A stretch of 38,315 bases of DNA, from positions 1 to 38,315 of the IMG/VR virus record IMGVR_UViG_3300028394_000162; one strand, written 5' to 3'. The notes under the pieces are model-generated. The model searched no databases. It saw nothing but the letters and a program-made list of their open reading frames with translations, and was not told the DNA's origin. The translations under genes were made by a program, and so were the position numbers. The DNA is from a virus. This document shows positions 22,021 to 29,594 of the stretch, piece by piece; the first letter of the stretch is position 1, and each line of letters begins with the position of its first letter.

Positions 22021-22379
22021 TTTTGTGGACATTGTGGGCTGAGTGTGGACGCTGGAGATGGCGTGAGATTGTCCACGCTCGAAGCTAGTAGCGGCAAGGC
22101 TTTGGGCATTTTGTGGACATTGTGGATAGTGTGTTTGAAAGGTTTGTCAAAAGATAGGTACTGTATATAAACACAGTAATACTCAATATGGGGTAGACCA
22201 ACTGAAAACGCATTGTCCACATGTCCACATTGTCCACACTTTAGACCGACGCATTTTGCTGGCGCGCGTACATGTGGGCATTGTGGACCATGCATTAATG
22301 CATCGTGTTGGTCCGCATGTGGACTGTCCACATTGTCCACACTGCTACCAGGCCATGCGACCTGCGTGGACATGTCCAC
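22021..22379. repeat. Array of 13 GTCCAC/GTGGAC motifs, candidate replication origin
   Basis: GTCCAC starts at 22071, 22215, 22223, 22232, 22326, 22335 and 22374; GTGGAC at 22025, 22045, 22113, 22283, 22319 and 22366. Chance expectation for this length is well under one. Most copies read ATTGTCCACA, one base from a DnaA box. The array includes perfect inverted pairs at 22317-22333 and 22366-22379, a 14-bp palindrome ATGCATTAATGCAT (22290-22303) and a 17-base direct repeat (22021-22037, 22109-22125). A T-rich tract lies just downstream. Origin or multi-site operator is the best reading. Confidence 0.75.
22144..22178 (+). promoter_or_regulatory. Rightward promoter overlapped by a LexA-like SOS box
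   Basis: TTGTCA (22144-22149), 16-bp spacer and TATAAA (22166-22171) each match the sigma70 consensus at 5 of 6 positions. The -10 box lies within TACTG-TATATAAACA-CAGTA (22159-22178), which matches the enterobacterial LexA consensus at 18 of 20 positions with the essential CTG-N10-CAG. LexA of the host would block this promoter until DNA damage. The transcript would run through the repeat array toward the terminase genes 380 bases away. Confidence 0.72.
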
Positions 22380-22465
22380 ATGATCCACAGCCATTTTGGG
22401 TTCGGCATGAGGGGGAGGGGGTAGGGCCGACGGCATAGGGCCTGCTGCAACGGAGCGTTCGCAGA

Positions 22466-22530
22466 CAATTTTTTTTGCAACCTAGTTTTTGTAAAAGATT
22501 TTTAATTTTTTATTTTTTGATATATCATTC
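22466..22530. other. T-rich tract upstream of the terminase genes, possible unwinding element
   Basis: Almost pure T/A (runs of T8, T5 and T6, then GATATATCATT) between the GTCCAC array and the start at 22560. Such tracts serve as duplex-unwinding elements beside DnaA-box arrays or as UP-element-like promoter DNA. The remaining bases of this gene-free stretch (22380-22465, 22531-22559) show nothing recognisable. Confidence 0.45.
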
Positions 22531-22559
22531 GCGCACGCATTCACGCGGCCATACAATTT

Positions 22560-23027
22560 ATGAGTTTCTATTCACTGCCACTCGTCATCAATGAAGTGCG
22601 CGCCACAGAGGCGGTGCTTAACCGCATCTACGACGCCGCCAAGCTGGGCTTAAAGGGCGACAACCTGGCGCTGGCCGCCGGGCTGCTGCCCAAAGCGTAC
22701 CGCCAACTGTGCGAGTTAGACCCGATCGCTGAGATGGCCGAACAAAAGGGCCGCGCTGAAGGCGAGATGACCGCATCTAAGCAACTGCACCAAGCAGCAG
22801 CCGAAGGCGACGCCAAAGCGGCGTTGGCCATTCTTCAGAACGTCCACGGCTGGGTAGCCAAGCAGTCCATCACTGTCGATGTGGATCAGCGCATATCCAT
22901 CATTGGCGCGCTGGCCGAAGCCGAACGACGCGCAGCACCGGACGTGGTGGACGTCATAGCGCACGAACCCACGCCGACGCTTAAGGCTCGGTTGGCGCCA
23001 ACGAGAAAACAAAATGCAGTCAACTAA
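22560..23027 (+). CDS. Probable small terminase subunit, 155 aa
   Basis: ATG 22560 has no clear ribosome site (ACAATTT precedes it), unlike most genes here, so translation may be weak or start differently. The product is helical, with an HTH-like N-terminal segment (RIYDAAKLGLKGDNLALAAGL) and a later amphipathic helix (GDAKAALAILQNVHGWVAKQ), as in small terminase subunits that recognise packaging sites. It overlaps the large terminase gene by 14 bases, the standard arrangement. Confidence 0.75.
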   Translation: MSFYSLPLVINEVRATEAVLNRIYDAAKLGLKGDNLALAAGLLPKAYRQLCELDPIAEMAEQKGRAEGEMTASKQLHQAAAEGDAKAALAILQNVHGWVAKQSITVDVDQRISIIGALAEAERRAAPDVVDVIAHEPTPTLKARLAPTRKQNAVN

Positions 23028-24543
23028 GTACAGCGCCGAAGACGAACAAGAGTTAATGTCCCGGCTGTGGTCGCCGCAGTACAAAGACAACCCGCTGGCG
23101 TTTGTAAAGTTTACGTTTCCGTGGGGCGTCAAGGGTACGCCACTGGAGAACTTTGACGGGCCGCGCAAATGGCAGCGTGAAGTGCTGCAAGAGATAACCA
23201 CACAGATACAAGCAAACAAGGGTCTGGTTGACTTCAACACCTTGCGCCACACAGTCTCGTCCGGCCGGGGTATCGGCAAGTCGGCCTTAGTCTCGTGGAT
23301 CGTGCTGTGGATGCTGACCACGCGGATTGGCTCGACGACCATCGTATCGGCCAACAGTGAGTCTCAATTGCGCTCGGTCACATGGGCTGAGATTACCAAG
23401 TGGCTGGCCATGTCACTTAACAGCCATTGGTTTGAGGTCTCGGCCACCAGGCTGATGCCTGCCAAGTGGCTGACCGAACTGGTCGAGCGCGATCTAAAGA
23501 AAGGCACCCGCTACTGGGGCGTCGAAGGGCGGCTGTGGTCGGCCGAGAACCCGGACGCATACGCGGGCGTACACAACTTTGATGGTGTGATGGTGATCTT
23601 TGACGAGGCCAGCGGTATCGACGACGCCATCTGGGCGGTGACGTCAGGCTTCTTTACTGAGAACACGCCTAACCGGTTCTGGCTGGCGTTTAGCAACCCA
23701 CGGCGCAACAGCGGGTACTTCTACGAGACGTTCCACAGCAAGCGTGAGTTCTGGGTGACCAAGGTGGTGGACGCCCGCACTGTTGAGGGCACCGACAAAC
23801 AGGTCTACCAACAGATCATTGACGAGTACGGCCCAGACTCCTCACAAGCGCACGTTGAGGTGTACGGCGAGTTTCCCAACGCGGGTGACGACCAGTTCAT
23901 ATCCAGCATGGTGGTCGATGACGCCATGAAACGGCCTAAGTATCAAGACCCGTCAGCGCCCATAGTGATCGGGGTGGACCCGGCGCGGTTTGGTGCGGAC
24001 GCCACGGTGCTGGCAATCCGGCAGGGGCGCGATATTGTCAAGATTATCAGGCACCGGGGCGACGACACCATGACGGTGGTCGGGCATGTGATCGAAGCGA
24101 TTGAAGAATGGAAGCCCGCGATGGTGTTTATCGACGAAGGCGGGCTGGGCGCGGGGATTGTGGACCGGCTTAAAGAGCAGCGGTACAAAATTAAGGGCGT
24201 CAACTTTGGCTGGAAGTCCAAAAACCCGGCCATGTACGGCAATATGCGCGCACAGATTTGGGGTTCAATGCGCGACTGGCTTAAAAGCGCCAGCATTCCA
24301 AGCGACAGGTTCTTGAAATCTGATTTGATTTCGCCTATGATGAAGCCAGATTCCAAAGGCTCTATATTCTTGGAATCCAAAAAAGACATGAAGGCGCGCG
24401 GGCTGGCGTCTCCAGATGCTGCGGATGCGATAGCGCTTACGTTCTCGTATCCAGTAGCCAGTCGCGGGGACTTGAGTGCCCGCACCGAGCGCCGCGTCGT
24501 TTCTGAACGTGGCATGGTATCAACAGGATGGATGGGGGCTTAG
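23014..24543 (+). CDS. terL: Terminase large subunit, 509 aa
   Basis: Walker A SGRGIGKS (83-90), Walker B VMVIFDE (192-198) and the coupling region SNPRRNSGYFYE form the ATPase motor. The RNase H-like nuclease has VDPARFGAD (321-329), FIDEGG (372-377) and SPDAADA (466-472), supplying the three metal-binding acidic residues. It translocates DNA into the prohead through the portal encoded downstream and cuts the concatemer. Length is normal for the family. Confidence 0.97.
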   Translation: MQSTKYSAEDEQELMSRLWSPQYKDNPLAFVKFTFPWGVKGTPLENFDGPRKWQREVLQEITTQIQANKGLVDFNTLRHTVSSGRGIGKSALVSWIVLWMLTTRIGSTTIVSANSESQLRSVTWAEITKWLAMSLNSHWFEVSATRLMPAKWLTELVERDLKKGTRYWGVEGRLWSAENPDAYAGVHNFDGVMVIFDEASGIDDAIWAVTSGFFTENTPNRFWLAFSNPRRNSGYFYETFHSKREFWVTKVVDARTVEGTDKQVYQQIIDEYGPDSSQAHVEVYGEFPNAGDDQFISSMVVDDAMKRPKYQDPSAPIVIGVDPARFGADATVLAIRQGRDIVKIIRHRGDDTMTVVGHVIEAIEEWKPAMVFIDEGGLGAGIVDRLKEQRYKIKGVNFGWKSKNPAMYGNMRAQIWGSMRDWLKSASIPSDRFLKSDLISPMMKPDSKGSIFLESKKDMKARGLASPDAADAIALTFSYPVASRGDLSARTERRVVSERGMVSTGWMGA

Positions 24544-24693
24544 ATGAAAAAACCCGGCTTGTACGCCAATATTCACGCTAAACAACAAAGAATAGCGGCT
24601 GGTTCTGGCGAGAAAATGAACAAAATCGGCAACAAAGCTGCACCAACAGCCAAAGACTTTAAAGAGTCGGCTAAAACTGCGAAGAAGAAATAA
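24544..24693 (+). CDS. Small basic phage protein, 49 aa
   Basis: Begins just after the terminase stop. MKKPGLYANIHAKQQRIAAG, then GSGEKMNKIG and a Lys-rich tail (KTAKKK), is a sequence I recognise from many environmental phages, where it lies near head genes and has no assigned function. The basic charge (about a quarter Lys) suggests DNA contact within the head. Confidence 0.75.
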   Translation: MKKPGLYANIHAKQQRIAAGSGEKMNKIGNKAAPTAKDFKESAKTAKKK

Positions 24694-24695
24694 TC

Positions 24696-25127
24696 ATGGC
24701 AAACACTAAACCAATCGGCGTAGCCTTTGAAGATCAAAACATCATTGGCGCGGATACGGTCAGTGCTAATGTGGTGTATGCCGTATCGCAGCTCGGTTAC
24801 ACCAATGGTGCGTATGGCACAGTAACACAGACTGGCAGCAAAGCGTCAGCGGTAACTTTGAACAAGACTGCTGGCACAATTACAACGTCGAATGCGCAGA
24901 TGGCCCCCGGTGCCAAAGTTGCGTTTGTTGTAAACAACAGTCAAGTATCCTTACTAGATACGGTTATTGTGAACATTGCCTCCGGCGCTACCGCCACATT
25001 TGCGTACCTTATTGCGGTGGTGACGGTAACTGATGGTGCATTTACAATTAATTTAGACAATGTATCAAGCAACGCCTACACCGACACGCTTAAAATCAAT
25101 TTTTCCATTCTTCACGTTCAACCTTGA
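24696..25127 (+). CDS. Beta-rich structural-type protein, 143 aa
   Basis: GAAGAAG lies upstream of ATG 24696. The first 13 residues ([13 protein letters not shown]) match those of the later gene at 34273 (MPNTKPVGVAYSD), although the bodies differ. The rest is Thr/Val/Ala-rich beta structure ([21 protein letters not shown]) as in capsid surface proteins. Probably a minor head or decoration component. Confidence 0.65.
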   Translation: MANTKPIGVAFEDQNIIGADTVSANVVYAVSQLGYTNGAYGTVTQTGSKASAVTLNKTAGTITTSNAQMAPGAKVAFVVNNSQVSLLDTVIVNIASGATATFAYLIAVVTVTDGAFTINLDNVSSNAYTDTLKINFSILHVQP

Positions 25128-25135
25128 GATGTAAA

Positions 25136-25273
25136 ATGCCACTCGTTAAATCTAAATCACCCGAGGCGTTTCGCAAGAACGTAGCCGCCGAAGTTAAAGC
25201 TGGCAAACCAGTAAAACAGGCTGTGGCAATTGCGTATTCCGTCAAACGTGCAGCACCAGCAAAGAAAAAATGA
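25136..25273 (+). CDS. Small basic protein (DUF6496-like), 45 aa
   Basis: [16 protein letters not shown], then [18 protein letters not shown] and a Lys-rich end, is a family often seen near phage portal genes. It is coupled by ATGA to the next gene. No function is known; the basic charge suggests DNA or capsid binding. Confidence 0.75.
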   Translation: MPLVKSKSPEAFRKNVAAEVKAGKPVKQAVAIAYSVKRAAPAKKK

Positions 25274-25512
25274 CCCCAAAAGCCCTGCAAAACTGCATAA
25301 TCATGGACCGTGATGTTGAGACTCACGCCACTTTTGTTCTGACCTCAACTGAGAAACTTCCAACGGGTGTGATAGTATCCGCTGGGCCTGACTGTAAAGA
25401 ACTCAAAGTCGGCGACCGGGTATACTTCGATGTAGGGCAAGAATTTACGCACATGGGCAAAGAGTATGTCCTGATGCGCGAACCTCACGTTTTAGGGGTC
25501 TTTAATGGCTGA
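25270..25512 (+). CDS. Phage-encoded Cpn10 (GroES)-like co-chaperonin, 80 aa
   Basis: The sequence has the GroES pattern: a short N-terminal strand with NCIIMDRD, a middle [16 protein letters not shown] segment, then [14 protein letters not shown] and a C-terminal [13 protein letters not shown] strand. The mobile-loop region is short ([13 protein letters not shown]) and unlike the host version. It probably works with host GroEL to fold the coat protein, as T4 gp31 does. The 3' end overlaps the portal start by 8 bases. Confidence 0.82.
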   Translation: MTPKALQNCIIMDRDVETHATFVLTSTEKLPTGVIVSAGPDCKELKVGDRVYFDVGQEFTHMGKEYVLMREPHVLGVFNG

Positions 25513-27682
25513 TCCAACCGGAATGGCCGCCGTAGCTAACGTAGCTGCTGGCGGCAAACCACTGAAAAGCGACTCAGACATTCTGACCGTTGCGCGCAGC
25601 CGTCTGGATATGGCCATTTCCTCGTTGTCCGAAAGCCGTGAGGACGAGATCGACGATTTGCGGTTTTATGCCGGTTCTCCAGACAACTGCTGGCAGTGGC
25701 CAGCGGACATTTTGGCCACTCGTGGCGCGGTCCAAGGCCAAGCAATCAACGCCCGGCCTACACTGACCATTAACAAGCTGCCCCAGCACGTTCGCCAAGT
25801 CACCAACGACATGCGGCAAAACCGCCCAGGCGCTAAAGTTATCCCCGTGGATGACAACGCTGACGTTGAAGTGGCGCAGATTTTTAACGGCATGATTCGG
25901 CACATCGAGTACATCTCTGACGCCGACGTGGCCTACGACACCGCTTGCGAAAATCAAGTCTCCTACGGCGAGGGGTACATCACCCTGATGACCGAGTATT
26001 GCGACGACAACACGTTCGATCAAGACATCAAGATCGGCCGTGTGCGCAACTCGTTCAGCGTCTACATGGACCCGATGATCCAAGACCCCACCGGCGCAGA
26101 TGCCAAGTGGTGTTTTATCACCGAGGACTACACAAAAGCCGAATACGAGCGCATGTATCCCGATGCGTCGCCCGTTTCTACCTTACAGTCGTTGGGTGTG
26201 GGTGATCAGTCGATCAGCAACTGGCTGAACGAAGACACTGTACGCATCGCCAGCTACTACTACGTTGACTACGACAAGACCACGCTCAATTTGTACCCTG
26301 GCAACCAGTCTGCGTTTGTAAATACGCCTGAAGACAAGATGCTCAAGGAGATGTTTGGCAAACCGGTCAAGTCTCGCGTGTCTGAGCGCCCACGGGTCAA
26401 GTACTGCAAGATCAACGGCTACGAAATTCTTGAAGAAAAAGAGTGGGCAGGCAAATGGATTCCTGTTATCCGTGTTGTTGGCAACGAATTTGAGGTTGAC
26501 GGCCGCTTGTACGTGTCGGGCTTGGTGCGTAACGCCAAAGATGCCCAGCGTATGTACAACTACTGGTCGTCCCAAGAGGCTGAGATGCTGGCGCTTGCGC
26601 CAAAGGCACCATTTATTGGCTACGGTGGGCAGTTTGAAGGCTACGAAGACAAGTGGAAGACCGCTAACACCCAGAATTGGCCCTATTTGGAGGTCAACCC
26701 GGACGTTACAGACGGCCAAGGCGCTGTCCTGCCACTACCTCAGCGAGCACAGCCTCCAATGGCCTCTAGCGGCCTTCTGCAAGCCAAGGCGGGCGCTTCT
26801 GAAGACATCAAGTCCACCACTGGGCAATACAACGCTTCTTTGGGCATGGGTTCCAATGAAAGAAGCGGTAAAGCCATCTTGGCACGCCAGCGCGAAGGCG
26901 ATGTAGGCACCTATCACTATGGTGACAACCTCACCCGCGCCGTGCGCCATGTGGCCCGTCAGTTGGTGGACCTGATTCCTAAGATTTACGACACGCAGCG
27001 TATCGCCCGGATCATTGGTGAGGACGGCGAAACCAAGATGGTCAAGATTAACCCCGAGCAGGCTGAGCCAGTCAACAAGATTGTTGACCAAAACGGCATC
27101 GTGATCGAAAAAATCTACAATCCAGGCGTCGGCAAATACGACGTAGTGGCGACCACCGGCCCAGGCTACGCGACTAAGCGTCAAGAGGCACTCGAAGCAA
27201 TGGCACAACTGTTGCAAGGTAATCCTCAACTGTGGACTGTGGCCGGTGACCTGTTTGTCAAAAACATGGACTGGCCGGGCGCACAAGAGATGGCCAAGCG
27301 GTTCCAAAAGACCATCGATCCTAAGTTCTTGTCCGATGCGGATGAGAACCCAGCGTTGCAGGCTGCACAGATGCAGATGCAGGCAATGGGTCAAGAATTG
27401 CAGCAGATGTCTCAGATGCTTCAGGAAGTTGGCAAAACTGTTGAAGTGCAGGACATGCACCGCAAGGACTTTGAAGCGCAGGTCAAGGCATACGAAGCCG
27501 AGACCAAGCGCTTGGCTCAAGTGCAGGCTTCTATGTCGCCCGAGCAGATTCAAGACATTGTTATGGGTACGGTCCACGGCATGATCACCTCGGGTGATCT
27601 GGTGGGCGAGATGCCCGGCCGTGATGTTGACATGGGCGCCGAGATGCCAATGGAGTCGATGGAACAAGGACAAATACAATGA
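25505..27682 (+). CDS. Portal protein, P22 type, 725 aa
   Basis: Equals P22 gp1 in length. Hallmarks include LRFYAGSPDNCWQWP, ARPTLTINKLPQHVRQVTNDMRQNRP in the clip/wing region and SFSVYMDPMIQDPTGADAKW. The C-terminal 130 residues are Gln/Met-rich coiled coil (QMQMQAMGQELQQMSQMLQ), which in P22 forms the barrel. The dodecamer forms the DNA entry vertex, binding terminase outside and the gp4-like adaptor below. Coupled by ATGA to the next gene. Confidence 0.95.
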   Translation: MADPTGMAAVANVAAGGKPLKSDSDILTVARSRLDMAISSLSESREDEIDDLRFYAGSPDNCWQWPADILATRGAVQGQAINARPTLTINKLPQHVRQVTNDMRQNRPGAKVIPVDDNADVEVAQIFNGMIRHIEYISDADVAYDTACENQVSYGEGYITLMTEYCDDNTFDQDIKIGRVRNSFSVYMDPMIQDPTGADAKWCFITEDYTKAEYERMYPDASPVSTLQSLGVGDQSISNWLNEDTVRIASYYYVDYDKTTLNLYPGNQSAFVNTPEDKMLKEMFGKPVKSRVSERPRVKYCKINGYEILEEKEWAGKWIPVIRVVGNEFEVDGRLYVSGLVRNAKDAQRMYNYWSSQEAEMLALAPKAPFIGYGGQFEGYEDKWKTANTQNWPYLEVNPDVTDGQGAVLPLPQRAQPPMASSGLLQAKAGASEDIKSTTGQYNASLGMGSNERSGKAILARQREGDVGTYHYGDNLTRAVRHVARQLVDLIPKIYDTQRIARIIGEDGETKMVKINPEQAEPVNKIVDQNGIVIEKIYNPGVGKYDVVATTGPGYATKRQEALEAMAQLLQGNPQLWTVAGDLFVKNMDWPGAQEMAKRFQKTIDPKFLSDADENPALQAAQMQMQAMGQELQQMSQMLQEVGKTVEVQDMHRKDFEAQVKAYEAETKRLAQVQASMSPEQIQDIVMGTVHGMITSGDLVGEMPGRDVDMGAEMPMESMEQGQIQ

Positions 27683-28041
27683 AAGCAAACGAATTTGTAG
27701 GGCTGCTGTTTTTGGCCCGTGATGTGGCGCACAGCGTTCACCTGAACACGCGCAGCTTTAGCAAGCACATGGCCCTCAATACCTTCTACGACAGCATCAT
27801 TGACCATGCTGATGCGTTTTCTGAGGCATACCAAGGCCGTCATGGTTTGATTGGCCCCATCACACTGCATTCGGCCAAAAAGACAAACAACATCATTGAG
27901 TTTCTGCAAGAATCACTTGCTGAGATTGAAGCTGCACGTTACGATGTGTGTGATAAGTCGGATTCATCGCTTCAGCAATTGATAGATAATATCGTTGAGT
28001 TATATTTAACGACCCTCTACAAACTTCGCTTCTTGGCCTAA
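27679..28041 (+). CDS. DUF5856-like helical protein, 120 aa
   Basis: Starts in an ATGA overlap with the portal. LARDVAHSVHLNTRSFSKHMAL, DHADAFSEAYQGRHGLIG and a helical C-terminus match a small, probably ferritin-like four-helix family (DUF5856) that is common after phage portal genes. Several His/Glu positions (VAHSVH, DHADAF) could be metal ligands. A DNA-protecting role like that of Dps is only a guess. Confidence 0.72.
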   Translation: MKANEFVGLLFLARDVAHSVHLNTRSFSKHMALNTFYDSIIDHADAFSEAYQGRHGLIGPITLHSAKKTNNIIEFLQESLAEIEAARYDVCDKSDSSLQQLIDNIVELYLTTLYKLRFLA

Positions 28042-28049
28042 GGATCATC

Positions 28050-28352
28050 ATGGAATTGCTCAATCCCCTATCTAAAGTTGATTACCCTGGTCGCACTGCC
28101 TCGTACACTGGCAGCGCGGGTAACACCGCTGACTGGAGTCCAGGTCCTGAAGGCGTGGTGATCTGGTCTACAACCCCATGCTATGTTGAGATTGGCCCCG
28201 GCGCTGTGGCAACCACTGCTAGCACCCCAATCCCTGCGTACACCCCGATCCCGTTCTATCTGCCTATGGGCACCGGCGCACCTTGGCGCGTGAGCGCGAT
28301 TCAAGTGGCTGACGCTGGTTCGATCTACTGCAAACCGATTAACAAGCAATGA
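28050..28352 (+). CDS. Small structural-type protein, 100 aa
   Basis: AAGGATCATC precedes ATG 28050. A Pro/Gly/Thr-rich beta sequence with ASYTGSAGNTADWSPGPEGVVIWSTTPCYVEIG-type strands (quoted here only in part of its pattern: TADWSPGPEGVVIW, CYVEIGPG) and an ending WRVSAIQVADAGSIYC resembles small phage surface or joining proteins. Coupled by ATGA to the next gene. Function unknown. Confidence 0.65.
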   Translation: MELLNPLSKVDYPGRTASYTGSAGNTADWSPGPEGVVIWSTTPCYVEIGPGAVATTASTPIPAYTPIPFYLPMGTGAPWRVSAIQVADAGSIYCKPINKQ

Positions 28353-28513
28353 GCTTCGGTGTTGCCCTCCGCAACGCGCTAGGTCTTGGACTTGGCGGCA
28401 TTGCCACGTTGCTTACCGGAAGTCGCGGTGACATCATTATTGGCAACTTGTTGTGCGAGAATGGCGACAATCTCGTCCAAGAGGACGGCGGCTTGATTCT
28501 TTTGGAGCCTTAA
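28349..28513 (+). CDS. Small phage protein with LLxEDG motif, 54 aa
   Basis: MSFGVALRNALGLGLGGIA is followed by a short LLCENGDNLVQEDGGLILLE repeat-like end. The [NL]L.E[ND]G pattern is frequent in short phage proteins and at the ends of tail proteins, probably forming a small beta roll. Tightly packed between coupled neighbours. Exact role unknown. Confidence 0.7.
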   Translation: MSFGVALRNALGLGLGGIATLLTGSRGDIIIGNLLCENGDNLVQEDGGLILLEP

Positions 28514-28514
28514 C

Positions 28515-29021
28515 ATGACGGTTCTTCTTTCCCCCGTCGCCGGTGCTGCTGCTCAGTTTTTTACCAACACCGGCTCAGTCCTGACCGGCGGTAAGCTGTA
28601 CGCATACTATGCAGGCACGACAACACCTGCGCCTACATATACCTCTGTAGCTGGCAGTACGTACCATCCAAACCCCATTGTGCTGAATGCAGCAGGGCGC
28701 GTGCCCAACAGCGGTGAGGTTTGGTTAGATAACAACGTGCAGTACAAGTTTGTGCTGAAAGACTCCGCTGAAGTCCTGATTGCCACATACGACAACATTT
28801 CAGGCGCGTTTAACCCCGCAAACATACAAATTGTTAACGGCACTGGCAACGGCGTGCTGAGGGTTTATAGTATGCCTACTGGGCCAGCTAGCATCTATCA
28901 GACAAACATTTATATCAACGGCGTGTACCAAAACAAGAATACATACACTCTTGCGGGATCAACGTTTACGTTTTCTGAAGCACCGCCATTGAATTCGGTC
29001 ATTGAGTTCAACTATTATTGA
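28515..29021 (+). CDS. Tailspike/fibre head-binding-like protein, 168 aa
   Basis: Residues 1-110 (AAAQFFTNTGSVLTGGKLYAY, TTPAPTYTS, NPIVLNAAGRVP, GEVWL, YKFVLKDSAEVLIATYDNI) match the N-terminal adaptor domain that fixes podovirus tailspikes to the virion. The last 60 residues form a separate beta domain. Here it is a stand-alone protein, so it may serve as an adaptor for the spike encoded two genes later. Confidence 0.8.
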   Translation: MTVLLSPVAGAAAQFFTNTGSVLTGGKLYAYYAGTTTPAPTYTSVAGSTYHPNPIVLNAAGRVPNSGEVWLDNNVQYKFVLKDSAEVLIATYDNISGAFNPANIQIVNGTGNGVLRVYSMPTGPASIYQTNIYINGVYQNKNTYTLAGSTFTFSEAPPLNSVIEFNYY

Positions 29022-29031
29022 GGAATAAATC

Positions 29032-29586
29032 ATGGCTGACTTAAAAATCTCCGCACTACCAGCATCAACCACACCGCTTGCTGGTACTGAGGTATTGCCA
29101 ATTGTGCAAAGCAGCGCAACAAAACAAGTGTCTATTGCTAACTTGACGGCTGGACGCACACAAACCTCCAACGGTATTGTGCAAGGTACTGCTGGAACAG
29201 GTTACAACTTCACCGCCAACACCCCAGCAGCGGGAATGACAAGTCAGTTGCTGAACTGGTATGAGGAAGGGACTTGGACGCCCAGCCAGGGTAGTGGCCT
29301 TACTGTTGTTGGAACTTTTGCTTCATCTGGAAAATATACCCGTATAGGTAGACAAGTAACTATTCAGGCTCAATATACTGGGTCAACATCTATTTCTTGT
29401 TCCGCAGTGGGAGTTCTTTCTAATAATATGCCATATTCGTCTGGCACAACTATTTTTTCTGGTAGTGTTTTTTCTGAAAACCCAACTCAAGGCGGCCTTT
29501 GCGTATCTTCTGACGTTGTTTTATATTCAGTTAATACAATTTCTACTGCTACTAAAATTGTAGTAACAACAACCATTTTTGTATAG
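29032..29586 (+). CDS. Small tail fibre protein, 184 aa
   Basis: AGGAATAAATC precedes ATG 29032. The N-terminus (DLKISALPASTTPLAGTEVLPIV) is a recurring attachment segment of phage fibre proteins, and the second half (TWTPSQGSGLTVVGTFASSGKYTRIG) is a common fibre beta domain. Ser/Thr-rich with no catalytic motif. Probably a short fibre or branching component beside the tailspike. Confidence 0.75.
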   Translation: MADLKISALPASTTPLAGTEVLPIVQSSATKQVSIANLTAGRTQTSNGIVQGTAGTGYNFTANTPAAGMTSQLLNWYEEGTWTPSQGSGLTVVGTFASSGKYTRIGRQVTIQAQYTGSTSISCSAVGVLSNNMPYSSGTTIFSGSVFSENPTQGGLCVSSDVVLYSVNTISTATKIVVTTTIFV

Positions 29587-29594
29587 GATAATTT

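Noticed and set aside
21966-22436. 156-residue minus-strand frame across the repeat array
   Set aside because: Its content (repeated VDN/VD and HVD) simply reflects translation of the GTGGAC repeats; no ribosome site, promoter and operators overlap it, and it resembles no protein family.
26735-27688. 317-residue minus-strand frame
   Set aside because: Lies wholly opposite the portal gene, has a Leu/His-rich unnatural composition and no ribosome site; a shadow of biased codons.
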